DNA of 64,000 bases from JBOFCO01 sp051646105 (GTDB lineage: Bacteria; Pseudomonadota; Alphaproteobacteria; Rhodobacterales; Rhodobacteraceae), in assembly GCA_051646105.1 (NCBI GenBank), contig JBOFCO010000095.1, positions 16,531 through 80,530 of the forward strand. The letters are read 5' to 3'. Numbering within the stretch: the first letter of the stretch is position 1; every line of letters begins with the position of its first letter. Shown here piece by piece: positions 33,673-41,704 of this stretch. A model generated the notes under the pieces. The model did not search any database. It was given only the letters and a program-made list of their open reading frames with translations, and had not been told where the DNA came from. A program made the position numbers and the translations under genes.

Positions 33673-34397
33673 CCGGATTTGTCTCTTTCGTTTCCTCCGG
33701 CCCCGGCGATCCGGAACTGCTGACGGTGCGTGCGCTGAAGCGGTTGCAGGCGGCAGATGTGGTGCTGTTCGATGATCTGTCCTCTGGCCCGATCCTTGGA
33801 CTGGCGCGCAAGGGTGCGGAACTGGTCGCGGTGGGCAAGCGCGCCGGGCGGCCTTCGCCAAAACAGGAGCATGTCAGCCGGTTGCTCGTCGATCACGCCC
33901 TGACCGGGGCACGGGTGGTGCGGCTGAAATCCGGTGACAGCGGCATTTTCGGCCGGCTGGAGGAAGAGCTGATGGCGGTGCGCGAAGCAGGCCTGGCGTT
34001 CGAGATCATCCCCGGTGTCACCGCCGCCGCAGCCGCAGCTGCCGCCGCCGAAATACCGCTGACCCGGCGGATGACGGCGCGGCGGGTGCAGTTCATCACC
34101 GGCCATGACGTGACCGGCGGCCTGCCCGCCGACCTGAACATAGCGGCACTGGCGGATGCAGAGGCAACGACGGTCGTCTACATGGCGAGGCGCACCTTTC
34201 CGGCGCTGATCGGCAAGCTTACGGCGGCGGGCCTGCCGCCCGATACCCCGGCGCTGCTGGCGGAATCCGTCTCCTCCCCCGATCAGCGGCTGACGCGCAG
34301 CACGGTGGGCGATCTGGCCGCGATTCTGGCACAGGCCGAGCATGGCAATCACCCGGCGCTGATCCTGTTCGGGCCACTGGCCGACAGCCCGGCATGA
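33669..34397 (+). CDS. cobA: Uroporphyrinogen-III C-methyltransferase
   Basis: Two SAM-dependent methylations of uroporphyrinogen III to precorrin-2, the branch point to B12 and sirohaem. The 242-residue protein shows VSSGPGDPELLTVRALKRL, DVVLFDDLSSGPIL, KRAGRPSPKQEHV, RLKSGDSGIFGRLEEEL and VPGVTAAAAAAA. There is no fused CysG dehydrogenase/ferrochelatase domain, so precorrin-2 from this enzyme would need a separate enzyme for sirohaem. It overlaps cobB and the DUF1636 gene. Confidence 0.93.
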   Translation: MTGFVSFVSSGPGDPELLTVRALKRLQAADVVLFDDLSSGPILGLARKGAELVAVGKRAGRPSPKQEHVSRLLVDHALTGARVVRLKSGDSGIFGRLEEELMAVREAGLAFEIIPGVTAAAAAAAAAEIPLTRRMTARRVQFITGHDVTGGLPADLNIAALADAEATTVVYMARRTFPALIGKLTAAGLPPDTPALLAESVSSPDQRLTRSTVGDLAAILAQAEHGNHPALILFGPLADSPA

Positions 34398-34708
34398 GCG
34401 GGCATCATATCCACTTGTGCAGCGCCTGTCTGGCAGGGGCACCGGGTCTTTCGGATGCCCTGCCGCCACTGGTTCCGCAGTATACGGTCCGCGAAGGGTC
34501 TTGCATGTCGGCCTGCGCGCGCCCGGCTTCTGTTGCCTTCCGCGCACCGGGCAAGACCGCCTATCTGTTCGCGGGTGTGGTCGAGGCGGATGTCGCCTCT
34601 CTCGCACTGTTCGCCCGCCTGTATGAAAAAGCCCCGGACGGCGAGATTGCCGATGCACGGCCCCTGGGCGACCTGCGGCTGAAACTGATTGCCCGCATTC
34701 CGGGGTGA
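34394..34708 (+). CDS. DUF1636 cysteine-containing protein, copy 2
   Basis: A 104-residue paralogue of the protein at 21161. The cysteine pattern is kept: LCSAC near the start and CMSACARP in the middle, again spaced like a thioredoxin-fold iron-sulfur or metal site, although the last cysteine of copy 1 (DHGC) is replaced. It is the last gene of the cobL-to-cobA run, overlapping cobA by four bases and ending 61 bases before riboswitch 2. Function unknown; context implies cobalt or cobalamin metabolism. Confidence 0.78.
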   Translation: MSGHHIHLCSACLAGAPGLSDALPPLVPQYTVREGSCMSACARPASVAFRAPGKTAYLFAGVVEADVASLALFARLYEKAPDGEIADARPLGDLRLKLIARIPG

Positions 34709-34769
34709 GATGTGGGCCTGATCCGCACTTCGCGCTTGACCATCCCACGGCTTCCCTGTCACACCAGCT

Positions 34770-34968
34770 TTGCAAGGTGTCCGACCGGCGCAAAGCGCCC
34801 GGACTGAAACGGGAATGAAGAACGGGTGAACCCATCAAGGCACCCCATGCTTCAACCGCCCCCGCGACTGTATGCGGCGAGCGGCCTTCCAGACGGCCAC
34901 TGATCCCCCAAGGATCGGGAAGGCGGAAGGCACGCAGCGACCCGCGAGTCAGGAGACCGGCCTTGCAA
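34770..34968 (+). ncRNA. Cobalamin riboswitch 2 (upstream of cbtB-cbtA)
   Basis: Second B12 aptamer. P1 pairs TTGCAAGG (34770-34777) with CCTTGCAA (34961-34968). In order: GAAACGGGAATGAAGAACGGGTG in sense, ACCGCCCCCGCGACTGTATG, GGCCACTG, GGGAAGGCGGAAGGC and AGTCAGGAGACC. A short hairpin, GCCGTC (34982-34987) with GACGGC (34994-34999), stands just before the cbtB ribosome site (GGAG, about 35002), suggesting control of translation. It fills the gap 34709-35012. Confidence 0.93.
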
Positions 34969-35012
34969 GGCACGATCAACCGCCGTCGGGTGTGACGGCA
35001 TGGAGAACTGAT

Positions 35013-35186
35013 ATGAACACGACCACCAAAACCGCTTCACGCGCCACCTCTGCCACCCTGCTCGCCGCACTTTTCGTGGCCAGCCTTGGGGCCGGGATTT
35101 TCTTCATCGCCGGCCATGCGCAATCCGCGACACTGCATGATGCCGCGCATGACATGCGCCACGCCACTGGCTTCCCCTGCCACTGA
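35013..35186 (+). CDS. cbtB: CbtB, small cobalt-transporter subunit
   Basis: A 57-residue protein with one membrane segment (about residues 15-32, LLAALFVASLGAGIFFIAGHA) and a short tail with histidines, DAAHDMRHATGFPCH, as expected for the metal-binding end of CbtB. CbtAB is a predicted cobalt transporter under B12 riboswitch control. The ATG at 35013 has GGAGAAC before it and follows riboswitch 2 directly; cbtA begins 24 bases after the stop. Confidence 0.9.
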   Translation: MNTTTKTASRATSATLLAALFVASLGAGIFFIAGHAQSATLHDAAHDMRHATGFPCH

Positions 35187-35210
35187 CCGGCGGGAACAAG
35201 GCATAATATC

Positions 35211-35966
35211 ATGATCCAGCGTATGCTGGCCGGTGCGATGTTCGCCGGCGTAGCTGCGGGGCTGCTTGCGGCCCTGCTGCATTTTGCGTTTCTTCAACCG
35301 GTGCTGCTGCTTGCAGAACGCTATGAATCGGGGGATGCCGTCCATTTCGGCACCCCTGCCGCTGACGCCATGCACGATCATGCCAGCCATGATCATGCGA
35401 CACCGGAAAGCGCCGATGACGGGCACGAAGATGACGGGCACGAAGATGCGCATGACCCGGCTGCCGGGGACAGCCCGACTATCCGCAACATGAAAACCAT
35501 CGGTTTTACCATGGTGCTCTACGTCTCCTATGCGCTGATGATGGTTGCCGCCCTTGCCCTGGCAGAGGAACGCGGGCACCGCCCCGGTCTGGCCCAGTCC
35601 CTGCTGTGGGGGTTGGCTGGCTTTGCCGTCGTGCAGGGCGCGCCTGCGCTGGGTCTAGCCCCGGAACTGCCCGGCAATCTTGCCGCCGATCTGGGGGCGC
35701 GGCAGGTCTGGTATTTCGGTACGGTCATCGCCACCGCCATCGGGCTGGCCATTCTGGCATTCCGGCGCGATCCGTTGTCGCTGGCCGTCGCGCTGGTGCT
35801 GCTGACGGCCCCGCATGTGATCGGCGCCCCTCAGCCCGACGGATTTGCCGGACTGGCCCCGCCCGAGGTGGCGGCACCCTTTGCCAGCCGGTCGCTGATC
35901 GTTGGTGCGATTGCCTGGGCGTTCCTGGGCGCGGCGCTGGTCAGGTTGTGGCAGCGACCGGTCTGA
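35211..35966 (+). CDS. cbtA: CbtA, cobalt-transporter membrane subunit
   Basis: A 251-residue membrane protein with about five to six membrane segments. The first loop (residues 45-85) is very rich in His, Asp and Glu (HDHASHDHATPES, then two copies of DDGHE), a plausible metal-collecting loop. The protein and its pairing with CbtB behind a B12 riboswitch match the predicted cobalt transporter family. A strong terminator follows about 20 bases after the stop. Confidence 0.92.
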   Translation: MIQRMLAGAMFAGVAAGLLAALLHFAFLQPVLLLAERYESGDAVHFGTPAADAMHDHASHDHATPESADDGHEDDGHEDAHDPAAGDSPTIRNMKTIGFTMVLYVSYALMMVAALALAEERGHRPGLAQSLLWGLAGFAVVQGAPALGLAPELPGNLAADLGARQVWYFGTVIATAIGLAILAFRRDPLSLAVALVLLTAPHVIGAPQPDGFAGLAPPEVAAPFASRSLIVGAIAWAFLGAALVRLWQRPV

Positions 35967-35986
35967 CATCAGCAAATCGGCCAAGG

Positions 35987-36013
35987 CCGCAGATCACTCT
36001 GCGGTCTTTTTTC
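35987..36013 (+). terminator. Intrinsic terminator of cbtB-cbtA
   Basis: CCGCAGA (35987-35993) pairs with TCTGCGG (35998-36004), a perfect 7-base stem with a 4-base loop, followed by TCTTTTTTC. Its right half lies inside the last codons of the convergent UPF0114 gene. Confidence 0.85.
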
Positions 36014-36524
36014 TTGCGGCGCTCTTGCCGGTCTTGGCCTTGACCGCCAGCACATCCATCAACGCCAGCAGCACCCCGGAGATCACGAAAACAAGATGGA
36101 TGATGACCATCCACCGGATCTTTTCCGCATCGTATTTGGTGACATCCATGAACACCTTCAGCAGGTGAATCCCCGAAATCGCCACGATGGAAGCCACCAG
36201 TTTCAGCTTCAGCGCGGAAAAATCCACCTCTCCCTGCCAGTCGGGGACGTCTTCATGGTTGCCCATGTCCATGCGGCTGACGAAATTCTCATATCCAGAA
36301 AAGATCACGATCAGGATCAGGTTGCCCGCCAACGACAGGTCGATCAGCGCCAGCGCGCCCAACACGGCATCGTCGACGGTCATACCTGGCAGGCTCTGGA
36401 CCAGATGAACCAGCTCCAGCAGGAAGCTCCACATCAGGATCAGCAGGGCGCCCACCAGCCCCACATACATCGGGGCCATCAGCCAGCGGCTGGCGAAAAG
36501 CCCGCGCTCGATCAATCTTTCCAC
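35994..36524 (-). CDS. UPF0114/YqhA-family membrane protein
   Basis: A 176-residue inner-membrane protein of the TIGR00645/UPF0114 family, with about four membrane segments (WLMAPMYVGLVGALLILMWSF and IDLSLAGNLILIVIFSGYENFVSR are conserved-looking). The start is taken as GTG at 36524, behind GGAGCAGAGAA, giving VERLIERGLFASRW, the family N-terminus; the frame is open 27 codons further. Function unknown. The last residues (KSAARKKTAE) are encoded over the terminator of the convergent cbtA. Confidence 0.85.
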   Translation of the reverse strand: MERLIERGLFASRWLMAPMYVGLVGALLILMWSFLLELVHLVQSLPGMTVDDAVLGALALIDLSLAGNLILIVIFSGYENFVSRMDMGNHEDVPDWQGEVDFSALKLKLVASIVAISGIHLLKVFMDVTKYDAEKIRWMVIIHLVFVISGVLLALMDVLAVKAKTGKSAARKKTAE

Positions 36525-36633
36525 TTCTCTGCTCCATTTCGTTCGCGCTGCCGTGCTGTAGCGAAGCCTGCCGCAAACGAAAAGTGCCCCGCTTCGGCTT
36601 TTCAAGCGTCCTGCGGGGGGTTACATCCCCGTC

Positions 36634-37974
36634 ATGACCGAAGTTCTGAACATCGTCGGCGGCGGCATGGCCGGATCGGAAGCTGCCTGGCAGGCCGCAC
36701 AGGCGGGCATCCGCGTGGTGATCCACGAGATGCGGCCCAAGGTTGGCACATTCGCCCATCGCACCGGGCAACTGGCGGAAATGGTCTGCTCCAACTCCTT
36801 CCGGTCTGATGACAGCGAACGGAACGCCGTCGGCCTGCTGCATTGGGAAATGCGCGCGGCGGGCGGGCTGATCATGGAAATGGCCGACCGGCATTCTTTA
36901 CCTGCGGGCGGCGCGCTGGCGGTGGACCGCGACGCCTTTGCCGATGCGGTGACGGCGCGACTGCGATCTCATCCGCTTATTTCCGTTACGGATGAAGAAG
37001 TTACGACGCTTCCTGTATCCGGAAACTGGATCATCGCCACTGGTCCCTTGACCAGCGGCGCCTTGGCCGAAGCGATCCGGGCAGAAACCGGGGCAGAAGC
37101 GCTGGCCTTCTTCGATGCCATCGCACCGATCGTCTATGCGGAATCGGTGGATATGTCGGTCGCCTGGATGCAGTCGCGCTATGACAAGGGCGAGACGGTC
37201 GAGGAACAGACCGCCTATATGAACTGCCCGATGACGAAAGATCAGTACGAGGCTTTCATCGACGCGCTGCTGGCCGCAGACAAGACCGAATTTCACGAGG
37301 GCGAGACCGCGGGCTATTTCGACGGGTGCCTGCCGATCGAGGTGATGGCGGAACGCGGCCGCGAAACCCTGCGTTTCGGTCCGATGAAGCCGGTCGGGCT
37401 GACCAATGCCCATGATCCGGCGGTCAAGGCCCATGCCGTGGTGCAACTGCGCCGAGACAATGCGCTGGGGACGCTTTACAATATCGTCGGCTTTCAGACC
37501 AAGATGAAATACGGCGCGCAAACTGCTGTTTTCAAGATGATTCCGGGTCTGGAGAACGCGAGTTTCGCACGGCTGGGCGGCATTCATCGCAACACCTTCA
37601 TCAACTCCCCCACACTGCTCGACCGGCAGATGCGGCTGAAATCAAAGCTGAATATCCGCTTCGCCGGGCAGATCACCGGGGTGGAGGGCTATGTCGAAAG
37701 TGCGGCCATGGGCCTGCTGGCGGGGCGGCTGGCGGTGGCGGAGATGACGGACAGAGTGCTGGAAGCACCGCCCCCGGAAACCGCTATGGGCGCACTCGTT
37801 ACCCATATCACCGGCGGGGCGGATGCAAAGACGTTCCAGCCGATGAACGTGAACTTCGGGCTGTTCCCGCCCATCGATGCCAAGGGGGGGCGCAGGGGCC
37901 GCAAGGATCGTTATCTTGCTTATACCGAACGGGCGAAAATCCTGTTCAATGAATGGCTTGCGGGGGAAAAGTGA
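36634..37974 (+). CDS. trmFO: Methylenetetrahydrofolate-tRNA-(uracil-5-)-methyltransferase TrmFO
   Basis: Folate- and FAD-dependent enzyme forming ribothymidine at position 54 of tRNAs. The 446-residue protein begins with the FAD-binding NIVGGGMAGSEAAWQAAQ and contains EMVCSNSFRSDD, AYMNCPMTKDQYEAF (catalytic-region cysteine) and NTFINSPTLLD. The C-terminal GALVTHITGGADAKTFQPMNVNFGLFPP is typical. Its stop overlaps the GTG of gluQ by four bases, so two tRNA-modification genes are coupled. Confidence 0.96.
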   Translation: MTEVLNIVGGGMAGSEAAWQAAQAGIRVVIHEMRPKVGTFAHRTGQLAEMVCSNSFRSDDSERNAVGLLHWEMRAAGGLIMEMADRHSLPAGGALAVDRDAFADAVTARLRSHPLISVTDEEVTTLPVSGNWIIATGPLTSGALAEAIRAETGAEALAFFDAIAPIVYAESVDMSVAWMQSRYDKGETVEEQTAYMNCPMTKDQYEAFIDALLAADKTEFHEGETAGYFDGCLPIEVMAERGRETLRFGPMKPVGLTNAHDPAVKAHAVVQLRRDNALGTLYNIVGFQTKMKYGAQTAVFKMIPGLENASFARLGGIHRNTFINSPTLLDRQMRLKSKLNIRFAGQITGVEGYVESAAMGLLAGRLAVAEMTDRVLEAPPPETAMGALVTHITGGADAKTFQPMNVNFGLFPPIDAKGGRRGRKDRYLAYTERAKILFNEWLAGEK

Positions 37975-38810
37975 CAATCGTCACCCGCTTCGCGCCCTCG
38001 CCGACCGGGCCGCTGCATCTGGGCCATGCTTACTCTGCGATCCTTGCCCATGACATGGCGCGGACTGCCGGCGGAAGTTTCCTGTTGCGGATGGAAGATA
38101 CCGACCTGGAACGCTGCCGTATCGAATATGAAGCAGCGATCATGGACGACCTGACATGGCTCGGGCTGACTTGGGATGGCCCGATCCACCGCCAGTCGGA
38201 ACATATCGCCCGCTACAACGCCAGGCTCGCGCCGCTTGCGGCGCGGAACCTGCTTTATCCCTGTTCCTGCACGCGCTCCGACATCCGTGCAGCGCTCTCC
38301 GCCCCGCAGGAAGGCGTTGCCTTCAACGTCTATCCCGGCACCTGCCGCGGTCGAAAAATGGCGATGCGGCAGCCCGGCGACGCACTGCGACTTGACCTTG
38401 CCGCCGCGCTGCGGTGCTTGCAGGGCAGCCACCTTGATTTCACCGAAACCGGCCCGGCGCACGAAGGTCATCAAAATATCGATCCGGCCACGGCCATGAC
38501 CCAGATCGGCGATGTTGTCCTTTCCCGCAAGGGTGAGGACATCATCGCCTATTTCCTTGCTTCGGCTTTCGACGATGCCGACCAGCGCATAACCCATGTC
38601 ATCCGTGGTGAGGACCTGTTCGATTTCACGCCCATACAGGTGATCCTGCAACGCCTGATCGGCCTGCCCACGCCCGTCTACCACCACCATCGCCTGATCC
38701 GCGACGACTCCGGCAAGCGGCTGGCCAAGCGCGACGATTCCCGCGCGCTGTCGAAATACCGCGCCGAAGGGGCAAGCCCTGCCGATATCCGCCGAATGGT
38801 CGGGCTTTGA
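37971..38810 (+). CDS. gluQ: Glutamyl-Q tRNA(Asp) synthetase
   Basis: Truncated glutamyl-tRNA synthetase paralogue (279 residues, no anticodon-binding domain) that attaches glutamate to queuosine in tRNA(Asp). The class I motifs are HLGH (in GPLHLGHAYSA) and KRLAKRDDSR in place of KMSKS. Zinc ligands are likely CSC and the later Y-x4-C. Start is GTG 37971 behind GGGGGAAAA, overlapping the trmFO stop (GTGA). The queuosine enzyme tgt is the next gene on the opposite strand, so two steps of the same tRNA modification are together. Confidence 0.93.
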   Translation: MTIVTRFAPSPTGPLHLGHAYSAILAHDMARTAGGSFLLRMEDTDLERCRIEYEAAIMDDLTWLGLTWDGPIHRQSEHIARYNARLAPLAARNLLYPCSCTRSDIRAALSAPQEGVAFNVYPGTCRGRKMAMRQPGDALRLDLAAALRCLQGSHLDFTETGPAHEGHQNIDPATAMTQIGDVVLSRKGEDIIAYFLASAFDDADQRITHVIRGEDLFDFTPIQVILQRLIGLPTPVYHHHRLIRDDSGKRLAKRDDSRALSKYRAEGASPADIRRMVGL

Positions 38811-38813
38811 CCC

Positions 38814-38880
38814 TTCAGTCTGGCGCAAATATCCCGGGGGAACCCCGGACCCCGTCCGGGGTGGGGGCAGCGCCCCCTAC
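38814..38880 (+). repeat. Dispersed repeat copy 6
   Basis: TTCAGTCTGGCGCAAATATCC then CGGGGGAACCCCGGACCCCGT and a GGGGGCAGCGCCCCC palindrome. Fills the gap between gluQ and the convergent tgt, and abuts the tgt stop codon. The G/C palindromes could also act as a bidirectional terminator. Confidence 0.7.
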
Positions 38881-40007
38881 AGCGGCGGAATATCCCCTTC
38901 GGCCCTTTCGGCATGGAACCGCGCCACGAAATCCGCCAGCCGCCCTGCAGCAATCGCATCGCGCAGGCCCTGCATAAGCGCTTGATAATAATGCAGGTTG
39001 TGCCATGTCAGCAGCATCGATGCGATGATTTCCTGTGCCCGGAACACGTGGTGCAGGTAGGCGCGGGAATAGCCCCGGCAGGCCGGACAGGTGCAGGCTT
39101 CGTCCAGCGGGCGGGGATCGTCCTGATGGCGGGCATTCTTGATGTTGACCTGCCCGTGGCGCGTCCAGGCTTGCCCGGTGCGGCCGGACCGCGAAGGCAG
39201 TACACAATCCATCATGTCGATGCCGCGTTCCACCGCGCCCACGATGTCGTCAGGCTTGCCCACCCCCATCAGATAGCGCGGCTTGTCCACGGGCAGCATG
39301 CCGGGGGCGTAGTCGAGAACGCCGAACATGGCCTCCTGCCCCTCTCCCACGGCCAGCCCGCCGATGGCATAACCGTCAAAACCGATGGCTTTCAGCGCCC
39401 CGGCCGATTCCTCGCGCAGTTCCCGCGTGACGCCCCCCTGCATGATGCCGAACAGCGCATGGCCGGGCCGGTCGCCAAAGGCATCGCGTGACCGCTGGGC
39501 CCAGCGCATCGACAGCCGCATGGATTTCGCCACCTGATCCTCTGTCGCGGGCAGCGCCGGGCATTCGTCGAAACACATCACGATGTCCGATCCCAGCAGC
39601 TTCTGGATTTCCATGCTGCGTTCCGGGGTCAGCATGTGTTTGGAACCGTCGATATGGCTGGAAAATCGCACGCCTTCCTCGGTCAGCTTGCGCAGCGGGC
39701 CAAGGCTCATCACCTGAAAACCGCCGCTATCGGTCAGGATCGGGCGATCCCAGTTCATGAACCGGTGCAGCCCCCCCAGCCGCGTCACCCGTTCCGCACC
39801 GGGGCGCAGCATCAGATGATAGGTGTTGCCCAGCAGGATATCCGCCCCCGTGGCCCGCACGCTTTCCGGCAGCATTGCCTTGACCGTCGCCGCCGTGCCG
39901 ACGGGCATGAAGGCAGGCGTGCGGATTTCCCCGCGCGGGGTAGAGATGATGCCGGTCCGGGCCTTGCCGTCGGTTGCGTGAAGCTGGAATCCGAAGCTGT
40001 TTGTCAT
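38877..40007 (-). CDS. tgt: tRNA-guanine transglycosylase
   Basis: Exchanges guanine-34 for preQ1 in tRNAs with GUN anticodons, on the way to queuosine. The 376-residue TIM-barrel enzyme has the catalytic region ILTDSGGFQVMSL, a second conserved aspartate region IGGLAVGEG and DCVLPSRSGRTGQAWT, and zinc ligands CTCPACRGYSRAYLHH. Start at ATG 40007 behind AGGGCAGG; the open frame extends 13 codons further. It converges on gluQ, which acts on queuosine-34 of tRNA(Asp). Confidence 0.96.
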   Translation of the reverse strand: MTNSFGFQLHATDGKARTGIISTPRGEIRTPAFMPVGTAATVKAMLPESVRATGADILLGNTYHLMLRPGAERVTRLGGLHRFMNWDRPILTDSGGFQVMSLGPLRKLTEEGVRFSSHIDGSKHMLTPERSMEIQKLLGSDIVMCFDECPALPATEDQVAKSMRLSMRWAQRSRDAFGDRPGHALFGIMQGGVTRELREESAGALKAIGFDGYAIGGLAVGEGQEAMFGVLDYAPGMLPVDKPRYLMGVGKPDDIVGAVERGIDMMDCVLPSRSGRTGQAWTRHGQVNIKNARHQDDPRPLDEACTCPACRGYSRAYLHHVFRAQEIIASMLLTWHNLHYYQALMQGLRDAIAAGRLADFVARFHAERAEGDIPPL

Positions 40008-40170
40008 GCCCTGCCCTTTGCACGGACCGATGTCCGGCCCCGTCATGGAAGAAGGTCCTGATGAAATAAAACCGTCGACTTGCCAAGAGTGTCATCAAGC
40101 GCACGAGCTGTTCTTTACCCCGCGCGAGCAAATCCCTATATGTTTTCTCAACAACATCTGGAACGCTGCA

Positions 40171-40533
40171 ATGACCGCCGCAACCGACCGTCTTGAAGGA
40201 ACGCCGCTGATCCGTCCCTCGACTACCGATCATCCGCTGTATGACAGCGTGGTGGAGGCCTGTCGCACGGTGTTCGATCCGGAAATCCCGGTGAACATCT
40301 ACGATCTGGGGCTGGTCTATACGATCGAGATTTCACCCGAAAACGAAGTCGAGGTGGTGATGACGCTTACTGCGCCGGGCTGCCCCGTTGCGGGCGAGAT
40401 GCCCGGATGGGTGGCGGATGCAGTAGAGCCCCTGCCGGGGGTGAAGCATGTGAACGTCGCGATGACCTTCGACCCGCCCTGGGGCATGGAAATGATGTCT
40501 GACGAGGCGCGGCTGGAACTGGGGTTCATGTAG
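40171..40533 (+). CDS. sufT: SufT/MIP18-family (DUF59) Fe-S assembly protein
   Basis: A 120-residue DUF59 protein that helps mature iron-sulfur proteins, as SufT. Conserved blocks are FDPEIPVNIYDLGLVYTIEI, VVMTLTAPGCPVAGEMPGWV with the reactive cysteine, and MTFDPPWGMEMMSDEARLELG. The start ATG at 40171 gives the short N-terminal extension usual in SufT (TAATDRLEGTPLIRP). The frame is open 55 codons upstream without a good ribosome site. An IscA/SufA-type gene lies 1.2 kb downstream. Confidence 0.88.
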   Translation: MTAATDRLEGTPLIRPSTTDHPLYDSVVEACRTVFDPEIPVNIYDLGLVYTIEISPENEVEVVMTLTAPGCPVAGEMPGWVADAVEPLPGVKHVNVAMTFDPPWGMEMMSDEARLELGFM

Positions 40534-40693
40534 CCGCACCCTGTCGGAAACACCGGGCCCGGTGATGGGTCTGGCAGCGCAAGTTCGTTTCAGCAATGCG
40601 CTGCTGGTGGTGCCCGGTGCGACTGAAGGCCAAAGTCTCAAGCGCAGCCAGAAACGCTTGCGCAGCCGCCGTTTGCGCCGGGCGTCGCGGATA

Positions 40694-40733
40694 CGGACAA
40701 TCGTTATCTTTTGCTGATAACCCGTTTTGTCCG
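40694..40733. promoter_or_regulatory. Bipartite inverted repeat in the sufT/sorted-protein gap
   Basis: Two nested perfect arms: CGGACAA (40694-40700) with TTGTCCG (40727-40733), and inside them GTTATC (40703-40708) with GATAAC (40716-40721), 13 pairs in all. It could be a hairpin at the end of the sufT transcript or a protein site. The rest of the 295-base gap 40534-40828 shows only this and the terminator below. Confidence 0.5.
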
Positions 40734-40749
40734 CGGTGTTTGGCACAAT

Positions 40750-40804
40750 TGTATAAAAGGGCAGCCCCGCAAGTGTATAAAAGGGCAGCCCCGCAAGGCT
40801 GCCC
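40750..40804 (-). terminator. Terminator with a tandemly duplicated 24-base arm
   Basis: GGGCAGCC (40783-40790) pairs with GGCTGCCC (40797-40804); read on the minus strand the hairpin ends in TTTTAT, a terminator for the sorted surface protein. A 24-base unit containing one arm and the T-run is exactly duplicated in tandem (40750-40773 and 40774-40797). Confidence 0.8.
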
Positions 40805-40828
40805 CTATTTCAACCGGCTGCGTACTGT

Positions 40829-41425
40829 TCAGGCCGCCTTGCGACGGCGCAGCAGGGCCGCCACACCCAGCGCTGCCCCCAGAAGTGGCAAGCTGGCCGG
40901 GACCGGCACCGTGGAAACCGGCACGGTTTCCAGATCGATCTCGACGTGATCGACGATATAGGCCTCGTTGATATCGGTGGGCGACAGCCGCACCCGTGCG
41001 AGCGAACTGATATGCGCCGGGTTCAGGGCAAAGCTGTAAAGTCCCGCCGCTTCATGCGCATCGCCACCTGAGGCAAGGATCTGGCCAATGACCGTATCGC
41101 CGAAACGGACGGTCAGGCCCTGCGCCAGTTCGGCACCTGCGACGAAAATCTTCAGCGTGGCGGCGACCACCGAGTCGCTGCCGACATTGATGCGGAACAG
41201 AAAGTCACGCGGGCCGATATCCCAGAAATCCGTCCCCACGGCATCGCCATGATTCGAGTTGTCCCCGAAATACTGTCCGCCAAGATCGCTGTTGTAGCGG
41301 TCCCCCGGTGCACAAACCCCACCAAGCCCGAAACAATCTTTGTCGCCCGCACCGAATTGTAGCGAAGCAGCGCTTGCAGACCCTGCAAGGCCAAGCGCAA
41401 AAGCACCAGCTAGTAGAAACTTCAA
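40829..41425 (-). CDS. Exported protein with VPLPA-type C-terminal sorting signal
   Basis: A 198-residue protein with a cleavable signal peptide (MKFLLAGAFALGLAGSASA) and a C-terminal tripartite sorting signal: VPVPASLPLL, a hydrophobic helix (LGAALGVAALL) and RRRKAA. This matches the PEP-CTERM-like VPLPA class, in which an exosortase-type membrane protease processes the tail and helps bring the protein to the surface or an extracellular matrix. The body (about residues 20-165) is beta-rich in appearance and has two cysteines in DCFGLGGVC; I do not recognise a domain. No exosortase gene is in the window. Confidence 0.82.
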   Translation of the reverse strand: MKFLLAGAFALGLAGSASAASLQFGAGDKDCFGLGGVCAPGDRYNSDLGGQYFGDNSNHGDAVGTDFWDIGPRDFLFRINVGSDSVVAATLKIFVAGAELAQGLTVRFGDTVIGQILASGGDAHEAAGLYSFALNPAHISSLARVRLSPTDINEAYIVDHVEIDLETVPVSTVPVPASLPLLGAALGVAALLRRRKAA

Positions 41426-41704
41426 GACTGCACCCTCCGAGAACCGGCCACACCTTTAACACAGAATTATCCAGCTATACCATGCCTTTAATTGCTACCG
41501 CCACAGTTTTGTCACAGCAAACAATGATCCCCCCAGACGTGTGCCGTTTCCGGAATCGGACTGAATTCGAGGCAACCCATCCCGGCATGTCCCCAACCCC
41601 TCGGCATGAGGATGGCGGGCTTGTCCGGACCGCTTTCGCGCAAGCGGACGCGACCTTGCGGGCGGGGCCTCGCCGCCCTATCTTTGACTCGGAAGGAAAC
41701 TCCA
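41426..41704. other. 279-base intergenic region with one hairpin
   Basis: Between the start of the sorted protein (minus) and the IscA/SufA-type gene (plus). It should hold both promoters. CCGCTT (41628-41633) pairs with AAGCGG (41640-41645) and the sequence before the A-type carrier start has GGAAGGAAA as ribosome site. The left part is AT-rich. I see no open frame that looks coding. Confidence 0.4.
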
